64,000 nucleotides of DNA, taken from Lewinellaceae bacterium. Its GTDB lineage: Bacteria > Bacteroidota > Bacteroidia > Chitinophagales > Saprospiraceae. Each line of letters begins with the position of its first letter. The first letter of the stretch is position 1. Shown here piece by piece: positions 29,463 through 38,599 of the stretch. The notes under the pieces were generated by a model. It made no database searches. It had not been told where the DNA came from and saw only the letters and a program-made list of their open reading frames with translations. Made by a program: the position numbers and the translations under genes. The DNA lies in the NCBI GenBank assembly GCA_024644235.1, contig JAHELJ010000007.1, forward strand, positions 25,149 through 89,148, read 5' to 3'.

Positions 29463-31051
29463 GCTCAGCAAACTACGATGCTATCATCATCGGTGGCGGT
29501 CACAATGGTCTTATCTGCGCCGCTTATCTGGCCAAAGCAGGCAGGAAGGTTCTTGTCTTGGAAAAGCGACACGTATTGGGAGGAGCTGCCGTCTCCGAAG
29601 AATTACATCCGGGTTTTACTTTTTCAGTAGCTAGCTATGTCGTCAGTCTCTTTCGTCCTCACATTATTCGTGAACTAGATTTGGCTAAGCATGGGTATGA
29701 GGTTATTCCTATGGATTGCTCATTCCTTCCGTTGCCCAATGGCGATTCACTCGCCCGCTGGGCTGATGGGAATCGGTCGCGCCGCGAGATTTCCCGGTTC
29801 AGCAGAAAGGACGCAGAGACCTATCCGGAGTTTAGCCGGGTGATGACGCACATGGGTAAGCTAGCCAAGGCAGTCATAGACCATCCAGCCCCTGATATCA
29901 CATCACTTCGCCCTGCTGAATTGAGCAATATGCTCCGGCTAGGTAAATCTTTCAAGTCCTTGGGGCCTGAACTGCTGCATCTCAATATCAAGTTGGTGAC
30001 TATGAGTGCCGCCGATTTTCTGGACCGGTGGTTTGAATCTGACACGCTCAAAGCACCCATGTCCGTCAGTGGAATCATAGGTACATTTCAGGGCGTCCGC
30101 TCACCAGGAACTGCATACGTTTTGCTCCACCATTATATGGGACAACTTGATGGTGTATTTCGATCCTGGGGATTTTCCAAAGGGGGTACTGGTGGAATCA
30201 GCATGGCCTGTGCCCGAGCAGCCGAAGCATTTGGAGCTGAGGTCAGAACAAATTCTCCCGTGCAACACGTGCTGCTGAGAAATGGCGAGGCCAAGGGTGT
30301 TGTATTGGAAAATGGAGATGAGCTTCTGGCTAATCAGATCATATCGAACCTGGATCCAAACCGCACCTATCTAAAGATGGTAGGTGAAGAGCATTTGCCG
30401 CAAGAGGTAGCTAATGATATTAAACGATATAAGCTGCGAGGAAGTTCGGGCAAGGTAAATCTGGCACTTGACCGGGTTCCTGAGTTTAGCTGCCGGCCCG
30501 GTATCGGCGATCATCTCAGGGGTGACGTGGCTATCGCACCCAGCATCGATTACCTGGAGAAAGCATTTGACCAGGCAAAGTATGGTGATTTTTCCACCAG
30601 GCCGTATATCAATGCAGTAATACCCACCCTGACCGATCCCACCTTGGCTCCGCCGGGTAAACATATCCTTTCCTGTTTTGTGCAGTATGCTCCCTATCAC
30701 ATCAAGGAAGGCGCAGAGAATTGGCCAAAGTTTCGTGATGCCTTTGGTGAGGCGGTCATAGATACCATGGAGGAATATGTGCCCGGATTGAGAAACATGA
30801 TTATTTACAAACAGGTACTCACTCCCTGGGATCTGGAGCAACAGATGGGACTCACAGAAGGAAATATTTTCCAGGGCGAACTAAGTCTCGAGCAACTTCT
30901 GTTTCAGCGACCGGTTGCCGGTTATGCCAAATACAAAACTGCAATCAATAATCTATGGATGTGTGGCTCTGGCACCCATCCGGGTGGAGGCATCATGGGA
31001 GCAAGCGGAGAACTCTGCGCCAAGACTATGTTGCAAAATCGATCCGTTTAA
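29459..31051 (+). CDS. Phytoene-dehydrogenase/PYROXD2-like FAD oxidoreductase (first copy)
   Basis: This 530-residue protein has an N-terminal Rossmann FAD-binding site (AIIIGGGHNGLICAAYLAKAG, with VLVLEKRHVLGG at the second strand). It ends with the family's closing GSGTHPGGGIMGASG. The middle follows the phytoene desaturase / PYROXD2 branch of the amine oxidase superfamily. The chemistry is oxidation of C-C or C-N bonds with FAD; the substrate is unknown. Its ATG overlaps the aminomethyltransferase stop. A second homologue starts 11 bases after its stop. Confidence 0.88.
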   Translation: MSSANYDAIIIGGGHNGLICAAYLAKAGRKVLVLEKRHVLGGAAVSEELHPGFTFSVASYVVSLFRPHIIRELDLAKHGYEVIPMDCSFLPLPNGDSLARWADGNRSRREISRFSRKDAETYPEFSRVMTHMGKLAKAVIDHPAPDITSLRPAELSNMLRLGKSFKSLGPELLHLNIKLVTMSAADFLDRWFESDTLKAPMSVSGIIGTFQGVRSPGTAYVLLHHYMGQLDGVFRSWGFSKGGTGGISMACARAAEAFGAEVRTNSPVQHVLLRNGEAKGVVLENGDELLANQIISNLDPNRTYLKMVGEEHLPQEVANDIKRYKLRGSSGKVNLALDRVPEFSCRPGIGDHLRGDVAIAPSIDYLEKAFDQAKYGDFSTRPYINAVIPTLTDPTLAPPGKHILSCFVQYAPYHIKEGAENWPKFRDAFGEAVIDTMEEYVPGLRNMIIYKQVLTPWDLEQQMGLTEGNIFQGELSLEQLLFQRPVAGYAKYKTAINNLWMCGSGTHPGGGIMGASGELCAKTMLQNRSV

Positions 31052-31062
31052 GAGAAAATACC

Positions 31063-32589
31063 ATGGAGAAACCTTACGATGCCATCATTATTGGAGCCGG
31101 ACACAATGGTCTTATTGCTGCGACATATCTGGGCAAGAAGGGCAAAAAAGTAGTAGTCCTGGAGAAGAATACCTTCCCTGGCGGTTTAGCAACCAGGACT
31201 GAGTTCCACACTGGCTATCGGTCACCTGGAATTTTGCAGGATTCAAGTCTGCTTGATTATAAAGTAGTACAGGACCTTGGCCTGGAAAGCAAGGGGCTGG
31301 TCATACAAAACCAAAGGCCAGAGATAATGCTCCTAGGTAGAAATCATGATGAGATATTGCTGGAGCAGGATGCTGAGAAAAGCGTCGCTGCCATCGCTAG
31401 GCACTCAAAAAAAGATGCCCAGCGATACCTCGACTATCTCCAATTTATTCAAGACATCCGTCCATTCATTCAATCAGTCTTCAGTAACATGCCACCCGAT
31501 CTTTCCGGCTTTGCCCCGGGTCAAGTGATGAAGTTGGGACAGCTCGGCTGGAAGCTAAGGCGGCTGGGTAAGGCTACCATGCTGCAGCTGTTGAAAGTGG
31601 CACCGATGTGCGTGAGCGATTTCCTGGATGAATACTTTGAAACTGATTTACTCAAGTCCGGCTTGTCCTTCCCTGCACTACTCGGATCTTTCACCAGTCC
31701 CAGATCAGCATATACCACCTTGAACCTGTTGATGTGGGATTGTCGTTCTAAGTGCTACCTCCCGGGTGGACCGGCAGCCCTGATTGATAGCCTCCTCAAG
31801 GCAGCAGAATCATTGGGAGTTGAAGTCAAGATGGATAGCGAGGTAAAGAGCATCCACTTTGATGATAAGAATTGCGTGGAGGGTATCGCCCTTGAAAATG
31901 GTGATACCTACCTCTCACCTATTGTCTTGTCATCAGCCACGCCCAGGCATACGTTCTTTGATCTCGTCCCAAATTACCAGCTCAGTTTTGAGCTGGAGCA
32001 CGATGTGAAAAATTACCGGTCACGAGGAATGACTGCCAAAATGAATTTAGCTCTAGATCGTATTCCCAGCCAGGTGAAGGCATCGATTATTCGCTTGGGT
32101 TCAGATTGGGCTACGATGGAGCTTGCGTTCGATCCCTCAAAATACAGGCAAATACCGGAGGAACCCACCCTCGAGTTGTCAATCCCTAGCCTTGGTGATC
32201 CGCAACTCGCTCCTGAAGGACATGCAGTACTTTCTATCCTGGCCCACCATATCCCTTACAACTTAGAGGGTGGCTGGACAGATGCTGCAAAGACCACCTT
32301 GAGTCAAGCCATCCTTTCCGCATTGGATAGCTATCTACCCGGGATTAGTGAAACGATCGTGGGATCTGAGATCATCACCCCTCAGGATCTGGAGAACAAT
32401 TATGGTTTGACAGAAGGACAGATCTTTCATGGGGAACACGCAATTGATCAGATTCTAGCCCGACCCATTCCCTCCTGTGCTCGTTATGCGACACCCTTAG
32501 CGGGTCTATTTCTTTGTGGCAGTGGCACATTTCCCGGTGGAGGAATAACGGGTACGCCAGGTAGGTTGGCAATAGAAGCTATTCGATGA
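31063..32589 (+). CDS. Phytoene-dehydrogenase/PYROXD2-like FAD oxidoreductase (second copy)
   Basis: This is a 508-residue protein from the ATG at 31063 (MEKPYDAIII); the frame is open upstream inside the first flavoprotein gene. It has the same plan as its neighbour: AGHNGLIAATYLGKKGKKVVVLEKN, a central SPRSAYTTLN segment and a C-terminal GSGTFPGGGITGTPG. The two proteins are clear but not close paralogues (first copy GVRSPGTAYVLL where this has SPRSAYTTL). With the GcvT-like gene they form a three-gene operon. They may form a heterodimer or act on successive intermediates. Confidence 0.88.
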   Translation: MEKPYDAIIIGAGHNGLIAATYLGKKGKKVVVLEKNTFPGGLATRTEFHTGYRSPGILQDSSLLDYKVVQDLGLESKGLVIQNQRPEIMLLGRNHDEILLEQDAEKSVAAIARHSKKDAQRYLDYLQFIQDIRPFIQSVFSNMPPDLSGFAPGQVMKLGQLGWKLRRLGKATMLQLLKVAPMCVSDFLDEYFETDLLKSGLSFPALLGSFTSPRSAYTTLNLLMWDCRSKCYLPGGPAALIDSLLKAAESLGVEVKMDSEVKSIHFDDKNCVEGIALENGDTYLSPIVLSSATPRHTFFDLVPNYQLSFELEHDVKNYRSRGMTAKMNLALDRIPSQVKASIIRLGSDWATMELAFDPSKYRQIPEEPTLELSIPSLGDPQLAPEGHAVLSILAHHIPYNLEGGWTDAAKTTLSQAILSALDSYLPGISETIVGSEIITPQDLENNYGLTEGQIFHGEHAIDQILARPIPSCARYATPLAGLFLCGSGTFPGGGITGTPGRLAIEAIR

Positions 32590-32608
32590 CCTGTATGCAA
32601 AACGGTGA

Positions 32609-32766
32609 TTAATACTCAGCGCAATATGCTTCAGCTTGTGAGCCCTCAAAATACTTCACAAATATTTTGACTCTGCTATCCTGTCAGTAATCTGGGCGGA
32701 TGGAGAAGAACAACCTGCCAAACTGATTAAGAACAGAGTGGATGCAACTAGATAACATCTAGGTTT
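32609..32766 (-). pseudogene. Small lipoprotein gene remnant with frameshift and no start
   Basis: On the minus strand, the frame from 32766 to 32656 reads KPRCYLVASTLFLISLAGC followed by SSPSAQITDRIAESKYL and a stop. This is a textbook lipoprotein signal (lipobox SLAGC) but has no ATG, GTG or TTG in place. A second frame, ending at 32609, reads KIFVKYFEGSQAEAYCAEY and a stop. Adding one A to the AAAA run at the join would fuse the two into about 54 residues. I read it as a decayed small lipoprotein gene, or a real one hit by a sequencing error. Confidence 0.5.
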
Positions 32767-32790
32767 TTATGAAATATTTTTGATCCGGGT

Positions 32791-34461
32791 CTAATTCAAT
32801 TCAAATACTTTCTTCCCGCCCACATAGGTCTGCAACACCTGTACATTCTTAATCTTATTAGGATCTATCTCGGTGATATTTTCACTCAGCAGGACAAAAT
32901 CCGCCAATTTCCCTGCCTCAAGAGTTCCTTTAATGTTTTCCTCAAATGATGCGTAGGCGGCATTTTTTGTATAGGCCCTAAGGGCTTCTTCAACCGTAAT
33001 CTTCTGCTCCGGCACCCAACCGTCAGGGTTCTGATCATCCAAGGTCCTCCTGGTTACGGCAGCATAAATACCCATTAGGGGTGAAGCAGGAGCCACCGCC
33101 CAGTCACTTCCAAATGCCAGAATAGCACCCTCATCCAACAGAGACTGGAAGGCATAAGTCGTTTTGATTCGTTCCGGACCGATGTAGGCCTCTGCCCACC
33201 TGCCATCATCGATGGCATGGTATGGCTGCATACTGGCAATCACACCCAACTTTTGAAATCGACTTATATCTTCTCGAGCTAAGTGTTGGGCATGTTCAAT
33301 CCGAAACCGGCGGTCTCTTTCCTCATTTGTTCTGATCACTTCTTCAAAAATATTCAGCAAAGTATGATTGGCGCTGTCACCGATAGCGTGGACAAAAAGA
33401 TGGAGGCCAGCCCTATCCGCATCTAAAATCCACTGGTTTAGATTTTCTTCGCTGTTGATAAAAAATCCCTTGTCATCTGCCTTGTCGGTGTAATGTTCAT
33501 GAAAGGCAGCGGTGTGTGATCCCAGAGAACCATCCACAAATCCCTTAAGGCAATCCGTTCGAAGATAAGAGTCACTTTCATCCGGCATAGCTGCTAGTCG
33601 TCGCCAATCTTTAATGGGTGTAGCGGCGTAAATCCTCACCTGCAGATCTCCTGTTTGTCGAAACCTCAAAGCAGTTGAATAGGACTCGACATCGCCATTC
33701 AAACCGTCCACATCATGTACTGAAGTCACTCCATTTTCCAGGAAATATTTCATTGCCGCATCGAAGGCTTTATCCCTCTGCGCTTCGTTCATTGGCGGAA
33801 CTTCTTCAAATACCAGGCTCATGGCATTGTCCTTCAGTATGCCAGTTAGGTTTTCACCGGCATCCTTAATAATTTCTCCTCCATCAACCTCCGGAGTATC
33901 CTTATTTATTTCCGCAAACTGCAGGGCCAAGCTGTTCGCCAGTGCCATGTGTCCATCGAGCCTGGAAAGAAACAGGGGATTATCGGGGGTAACACTGTCC
34001 ACCCAATTTCTGTGAGGAAGCTCACCTCCCCAAAGAGTGTGGTCCCAATTGCCTTCGAGGATCCACTCGCCTGGTCGAAGGGTTTTCGCATATTCGGCAA
34101 CACGCCGGATGAATTCTTGTGGAGTTGCTGCATCGCGGAGATCAACACTCAGTAAGCTGCGACCTCCGGTTATCAAATGAACATGGCAATCAATGAATCC
34201 GGGTACAATAAATTTTCCCCGACCATCGATCACTTCGGTTTCAGGGCCCTTCAATTCTAGAACGTCATCATGCCTGCCGATGGCTATAATGGTGTCTCCG
34301 CTGACTGCCAGGGCATCAGCAGAAGGCTGCACATCGTTGCCGGTCCATATGTTTGCATTATGAATGATCAAGTCTGCCATGGATGCTTCATCGTTACACG
34401 AGATAATTAAGATCAAAAGAAAAAATATATAATAACCCCTGCGGGTCTTAACACATGCCAT
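32791..34461 (-). CDS. Amidohydrolase family lipoprotein (YtcJ-like, Amidohydro_3)
   Basis: This 556-residue protein has a lipoprotein signal (FFLLILIISC). The metal-dependent hydrolase domain has FIDCHVHL (first HxH), LFVHAIGDSANH, RIEHAQHL and AFGSDWAVAP, so all the usual metal ligands are present. The insert typical of the YtcJ group (EGNWDHTLWGG) is also here. Such enzymes hydrolyse C-N bonds of amides or cyclic compounds; the substrate is unknown. A VOC protein gene lies 11 bases upstream on the same strand and may share its transcript. Confidence 0.9.
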   Translation of the reverse strand: MACVKTRRGYYIFFLLILIISCNDEASMADLIIHNANIWTGNDVQPSADALAVSGDTIIAIGRHDDVLELKGPETEVIDGRGKFIVPGFIDCHVHLITGGRSLLSVDLRDAATPQEFIRRVAEYAKTLRPGEWILEGNWDHTLWGGELPHRNWVDSVTPDNPLFLSRLDGHMALANSLALQFAEINKDTPEVDGGEIIKDAGENLTGILKDNAMSLVFEEVPPMNEAQRDKAFDAAMKYFLENGVTSVHDVDGLNGDVESYSTALRFRQTGDLQVRIYAATPIKDWRRLAAMPDESDSYLRTDCLKGFVDGSLGSHTAAFHEHYTDKADDKGFFINSEENLNQWILDADRAGLHLFVHAIGDSANHTLLNIFEEVIRTNEERDRRFRIEHAQHLAREDISRFQKLGVIASMQPYHAIDDGRWAEAYIGPERIKTTYAFQSLLDEGAILAFGSDWAVAPASPLMGIYAAVTRRTLDDQNPDGWVPEQKITVEEALRAYTKNAAYASFEENIKGTLEAGKLADFVLLSENITEIDPNKIKNVQVLQTYVGGKKVFELN

Positions 34462-34472
34462 TATTGCTTCAT

Positions 34473-34859
34473 TTATTCAGTAATCTCAATTAAGTTGCCT
34501 TCCGGATCACTAACTACACTTTCATAATATCCGTCACCAGTGATTCTCGGCTCTCCAAGTATCTTATGTCCTGCGTTTCTGATCTCTTCCGTCAGCAAAT
34601 CGACTTTCTCACGAGAGCCGACCGATATCGCAATATGTGCCAGCCCAGATCTTGGATGATCTGTTTCCAACATCTTACTTACATCTGGCTTATACATCAA
34701 CTCGATGCGGGCCCCACTTTCGAATGATAAGAAGTAAGAGCTAAACTCTTTCTTTGGATTGAAATAGAGCTGATTAGAATGGACATCAAAAAAAGTGAGA
34801 TAGAATGATCTCATTTTTTCGAGGTCTTTTGTCCATATGGCAACGTGCTCAATTTTCAT
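34473..34859 (-). CDS. VOC (glyoxalase/bleomycin resistance) family protein
   Basis: This 128-residue protein has the paired beta-alpha-beta-beta-beta modules of the vicinal oxygen chelate fold (MKIEHVAIWTKDLEKMRSFY, GLAHIAISVG and a final DPEGNLIEI). Metal ligands would be His5, His in GLAHIAI and Glu in LIEI, all present. Members include glyoxalase I and dioxygenases. It precedes the amidohydrolase lipoprotein gene on the same strand. Specific function is unknown. Confidence 0.88.
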   Translation of the reverse strand: MKIEHVAIWTKDLEKMRSFYLTFFDVHSNQLYFNPKKEFSSYFLSFESGARIELMYKPDVSKMLETDHPRSGLAHIAISVGSREKVDLLTEEIRNAGHKILGEPRITGDGYYESVVSDPEGNLIEITE

Positions 34860-34957
34860 ATTAGCTGAGGTCTAAGAATATATAAAGGAACAGCTGTAAG
34901 ATATCAGTGTGCCTGGAATCGACCTAAATCTATGGCTCATTGACTCCGGGTGAGGAG

Positions 34958-35818
34958 TTAGCAAGCTCCTACGCTGGTGGCAGTCAGACATGACATGATC
35001 TCAGCACATCCTCCTTGCTCGAGGTGCGCATTATGGGATTTGAAGGTAAATTTCTCACCTGTGATTTGCTGGCACAGTATCTGACCATCAGTCACCTCTT
35101 CGAATGCCTTCATAGTTGCCTCGGCCGCTGGATTATGAAAAGCAGAATTGATCTCTCTTTCTCTACACCACTCCAATGTATTCAGCCAAATTGCAGAGGC
35201 AAGAGCTCCACATCCTCCTCCAGATAATCCCAGTCCTCCTGCGAAGCCAGCTACCATCACCATCTGCTCATCACTGGCGCCCATTCTCCGGGCTACTTCC
35301 GAAGCACAACTCACCGGTCCTGATATCAGGCTGCTTGATGATTTTTGTAAGGCCTCTTTTGCTATTTCTATGGCCTCAGGTGCCCACTCTTCGGCCAGCC
35401 GGAAACAATGCAGGAACCTACCAGTCAGAAAGTATTTGGCAAAGCTCCAATTGTTGGAAAAGTCACAGTGCGTGATTTCCCGGCAGTTAATGGTTCCCTC
35501 ACGCTGTACAAAAGAATCCATGATACTCCGGGTAGCCAAGACAGCAAGAGCCATGGCCTCCTGAAGATCATCAAATCGTCGATAGGCCTCTGCACCGGCA
35601 GCCATCGATGCACCCCAAAGCATTCCGCATTGATGCCCGCGAGCCAGTATGCCACCCGCCAAAGGGTCTATAGCGACCTCGGCTTCGACGTTAGGGTGCT
35701 CAAATTCGCGGTTGAGGATATAAAAAAGGGTACGTGAACACGTACCCAGCTTTCGAAATACCTTCTTTGGCCTTTGAGGTTCGGGATCGTATTTTTTTGT
35801 CTTTTCCTGATTCTTCAT
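34958..35818 (-). CDS. Double C_GCAxxG_C_C family redox protein
   Basis: This 286-residue protein resembles the C_GCAxxG_C_C family (putative redox-active, usually about 120-150 residues) twice over. The N-terminal half has GTCSRTLFY, GHQCGMLWG and NCREITHC. The C-terminal half has VSCASEV, GGGCGALASAIW and later cysteines down to the final GAC. In the family, the cysteine set is thought to bind a metal or cluster or to be redox-active. Both modules appear to keep their cysteines. It lies about 100 bases upstream of the VOC gene. Confidence 0.78.
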   Translation of the reverse strand: MKNQEKTKKYDPEPQRPKKVFRKLGTCSRTLFYILNREFEHPNVEAEVAIDPLAGGILARGHQCGMLWGASMAAGAEAYRRFDDLQEAMALAVLATRSIMDSFVQREGTINCREITHCDFSNNWSFAKYFLTGRFLHCFRLAEEWAPEAIEIAKEALQKSSSSLISGPVSCASEVARRMGASDEQMVMVAGFAGGLGLSGGGCGALASAIWLNTLEWCREREINSAFHNPAAEATMKAFEEVTDGQILCQQITGEKFTFKSHNAHLEQGGCAEIMSCLTATSVGAC

Positions 35819-36086
35819 GATTGGTTGAGACCATCGTTCTAGTCTAACTAATCATGACAAGAATAATACGCCATGAGATCAATCATCATGTTAGATGATT
35901 TAGAATGATCCCACTGGTTTTCTAGGGTGATGATTGATTGAGTTACTCACCTTCTCCGTTCGCCTCTATTTCTGTCAACAATGCTTCACTATGACCTTCA
36001 CCTCCGTCCTCCTGCTGATTGGCTTCATCATCGCCTTCATCAATGAGTGATTCTTCAAGCACCAGGTTACCTTATTTAAGTGGTTC

Positions 36087-37043
36087 CTATTTCACCTCTA
36101 CAAATACAGGTGCCTGTTGGTACTTGTATGTAGTATCAGTCAACATGGTCACTTCTTTGGTAGTCCAGTTCAACAAAGCAATGTCAAATTGACTTTGTTC
36201 CTTGTCAAATACTTCGATGGCTAACCATCTTGCATTTGGGCTCCAGTCGTGCCAACCCTCGCTCATTTCTTTGTCCGTCAGTTTCCACTGTCTGCTTCCA
36301 TCCGGCGTTGTAGCAAAAAGTGAATACTGGCCATCTTGCATGGATTGATAGGTGATATAGTTGTCGATCAGGTTCCAGCGGGGGGGACCTGCCTTGTATG
36401 AGTGCCAACGGGCTGTGGTATCGCTGCGCGGGTACTCGGTGATTTGCTTCAACCCGGTGCCATCGACATTGATCACAAAAAGCTCATCGTAAAACATAGA
36501 ATCTCTCACCATGGGTACCGGCGATCCCCGAAAATAGATCTGACTCCCATCTGGAGAGAAGGTTGGATCATTGATCATGGCCAGATCAGGCTCAACCCGC
36601 TGAAGGAGATTACCCTGCAGATCAATGATATGAAATGCAGAATCGACCGTTCGAAAAGGTCTGACTACCAGCTCGCTGCCGTTCTTTCGGCTTCCCATCC
36701 AGGAGTCCGCTAGCCGGACATCGTATACCTTACGAATGCCATTGCCATGAGCATCCACCTCGTGCAAGAAATAATGTCGATGGGCTGTATCTCTATCCGA
36801 CAAAAAGTACACCTTATCGGCATGAGCGTAGTAGACCCAATCCACTCCGGGCGATCTGCTGATTTGCTTCTTGTCAGATCCGTCTAGATTCATGCTGAAC
36901 ACTTCATAGTCATCTGCTTCTTCATCATACAAAACATTGTAGGCAATCCTGTAAACAACATCTTCTTCTGTGACACCCCTGTCGTCGGAGCTGCAGGAAA
37001 GTATAATTACGGTAAGCCAAAAACCATATAGCAGATTCTTCAT
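36087..37043 (-). CDS. TolB-like beta-propeller lipoprotein
   Basis: This is a 318-residue protein from MKNLLYGFWLTV at 37043 (an ATG seven codons earlier is less likely). The lipobox is ILSC at about residue 17. The mature part has repeated WD40-like TolB strands (FSMNLDGSDKKQISRSPG, FSPDGSQIYFRGS, LFATTPDGSRQWKLTDKE, WSPNARWLAIE). Such propellers act as scaffolds in the periplasm or cell surface. The AraC regulator gene begins upstream on the same strand and ends 59 bases before it. Exact role is unknown. Confidence 0.85.
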   Translation of the reverse strand: MKNLLYGFWLTVIILSCSSDDRGVTEEDVVYRIAYNVLYDEEADDYEVFSMNLDGSDKKQISRSPGVDWVYYAHADKVYFLSDRDTAHRHYFLHEVDAHGNGIRKVYDVRLADSWMGSRKNGSELVVRPFRTVDSAFHIIDLQGNLLQRVEPDLAMINDPTFSPDGSQIYFRGSPVPMVRDSMFYDELFVINVDGTGLKQITEYPRSDTTARWHSYKAGPPRWNLIDNYITYQSMQDGQYSLFATTPDGSRQWKLTDKEMSEGWHDWSPNARWLAIEVFDKEQSQFDIALLNWTTKEVTMLTDTTYKYQQAPVFVEVK

Positions 37044-37101
37044 CTTTCCTTTGTTTAGCACCAAAGGAAATACTTCTCATCCGGATATCATTGTAAAAAT
37101 T

Positions 37102-37926
37102 TTACCTGATGGGAACGTAGTGCATATAGGCACCTTTTGAACTCAGATAGAGTTCAGGGTTGATGCCGGAAAAGTTTCTAAAGTCTTTGATGAAATGCGA
37201 TTGATCGTAATACCCAAAATCGTCGGCGAGCCCGATCCAATTCAAGGAATTTTTCCCGAAAATTTCGAAGAGTATTTTGTTGAATCTTGAGATTCTTTGA
37301 AATGATTTTGGCGTTACTCCAACTTGCGATTTAAACAAATGAATAAACTGCTTGCTGGAATAGCCAGACCGATCCACGATTTCCGCAATTGCAGCCTTTG
37401 AAGGCATCGACGAGATTTTATCGATTCCAAACCGTATCACAGGAGATATCGTCTCTGCCCGGTATAGTTTAGCCAATAGCCATGATGTGATAATCTGAAA
37501 GTAGAATTCTGTGGTTGTTGCTCCCAACCGTTCACGAAGATCCTCTATCTCCCTGCCAAAAACCACTGATGTCTCAATCACCTGGTTGCGTAATTCTGTG
37601 ACTGGCATACCAACAAAGGGAAAGCATCCTCCCGGGAGAAAAGAAACAACGATCATTTCCACCTCGGATCCGGAAGAAATTGTCAAGAAAGTTTCCTGCA
37701 TACCAGATAGCCAGGAATGCTGAAACTTCTTAACGGGTTCAAGAGTTACGTTATCGAAAAGATATTGCGGGTCATCGTTTAGAGCGATCAATAGTGAGAC
37801 ACTGCCATCTGGCACAAGTCGATCAATCTTATGATCGGGACGATAATCACGGTAATAAACATAATCACGAACGTATTGATCTAGAGGAGGTCCCGGTTGG
37901 AACGATTGAAATATCATAGCAATCAA
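37102..37926 (-). CDS. AraC family transcriptional regulator
   Basis: This 274-residue protein has a DUF6597-like N-terminal sensing domain (LDQYVRDYVYYRD ... LVPDGSVSLLIAL). The C-terminal double helix-turn-helix of AraC proteins follows (IAEIVDRSGYSSKQFIHLFKSQVGVTPKSF, then WIGLADDFGYYDQSHFIKDF). It binds DNA in response to an unknown ligand. A 15-base palindrome TTGATCAGCGATCAA at 38007-38021, 80 bases upstream of its start, is a possible operator. Confidence 0.9.
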   Translation of the reverse strand: MIAMIFQSFQPGPPLDQYVRDYVYYRDYRPDHKIDRLVPDGSVSLLIALNDDPQYLFDNVTLEPVKKFQHSWLSGMQETFLTISSGSEVEMIVVSFLPGGCFPFVGMPVTELRNQVIETSVVFGREIEDLRERLGATTTEFYFQIITSWLLAKLYRAETISPVIRFGIDKISSMPSKAAIAEIVDRSGYSSKQFIHLFKSQVGVTPKSFQRISRFNKILFEIFGKNSLNWIGLADDFGYYDQSHFIKDFRNFSGINPELYLSSKGAYMHYVPIR

Positions 37927-38006
37927 ATAATTCGATAAACCAATAGGATCTAGTAATCTATTTATTGCACCCCGGAAATACCTCTATTAATTTCATACGA
38001 CCTAGA

Positions 38007-38021
38007 TTGATCAGCGATCAA
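38007..38021. promoter_or_regulatory. Palindrome upstream of the AraC gene
   Basis: TTGATC and GATCAA flank an AGC spacer, giving a perfect inverted repeat. It lies between the AraC start and the VOC stop. It could be an operator for the AraC protein; no second copy of the site was found. Confidence 0.25.
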
Positions 38022-38056
38022 CCTTTGATAGCCCAGTCAACCGTGCAATATTGTGG

Positions 38057-38416
38057 TCACTTCTGGTACAGCGGTTCATAGAGCTGCACAATGACCCCAC
38101 CTGGCATTTTGAAATGAGTAACCATTCCGTATCCCATGTTTTGAATATCATCAACAAACTCCACCCCTTTTGCTTTGAGGTCTCCAACTGTACCATTGAT
38201 ATCGTCGCAATAGAATGAAACATCATGTGCACCGGCTGGCTGACCATGCTTAGCGGTTGGATCAGCAGGGTGTACACCCATATCCGCTTCGGGTACATCA
38301 AAGATGAGCCAACCCTCTCCAATATCGGTTGCAGCAAAGCCAAGTTTGTCTCGCAGGAAGTCTCGAAGCTTGTCGGCCTCAGAACTGTAGAACATCGTAT
38401 GTACACCTTTGATCAT
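38057..38416 (-). CDS. VOC family protein
   Basis: This 119-residue single-module-pair vicinal oxygen chelate protein has MIKGVHTMFYSSEADKLRDFLRDKLG at the N-terminus, DVSFYCDDINGTVGDLKAKG in the middle and GGVIVQLYEP at the end. The metal ligand positions are His6, His in GAHDVSF and Glu in LYEP. It is distinct from the VOC protein at 34.5 kb. It is transcribed away from the Tricorn protease gene and towards the AraC gene. Confidence 0.88.
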   Translation of the reverse strand: MIKGVHTMFYSSEADKLRDFLRDKLGFAATDIGEGWLIFDVPEADMGVHPADPTAKHGQPAGAHDVSFYCDDINGTVGDLKAKGVEFVDDIQNMGYGMVTHFKMPGGVIVQLYEPLYQK

Positions 38417-38599
38417 AGTTGTCTCAATTTGCCAATTAAGTTATGTGATTCTGTTTGGATTAGTTGCAGCCATATATCGAAAACGGTAGAAGACCGGAGT
38501 AACCAGCTCACCTATTTTGCATTTCATCTGCGACTCGACACTTCAAGCCCCATCCCTGAAATATTAATACATTACGTTGAAAATCAAAACTACACTACT

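Noticed and set aside
35943..36071. 42-codon acidic frame (Glu/Asp/Gly-rich) on the minus strand, and its plus-strand mirror MTFTSVLLLIGFIIAFINE
   Set aside because: No ATG start, very low complexity; the hydrophobic plus-strand peptide is the direct complement of GAA/GAT codons. Might be a decayed tail, but there is nothing to support a gene.
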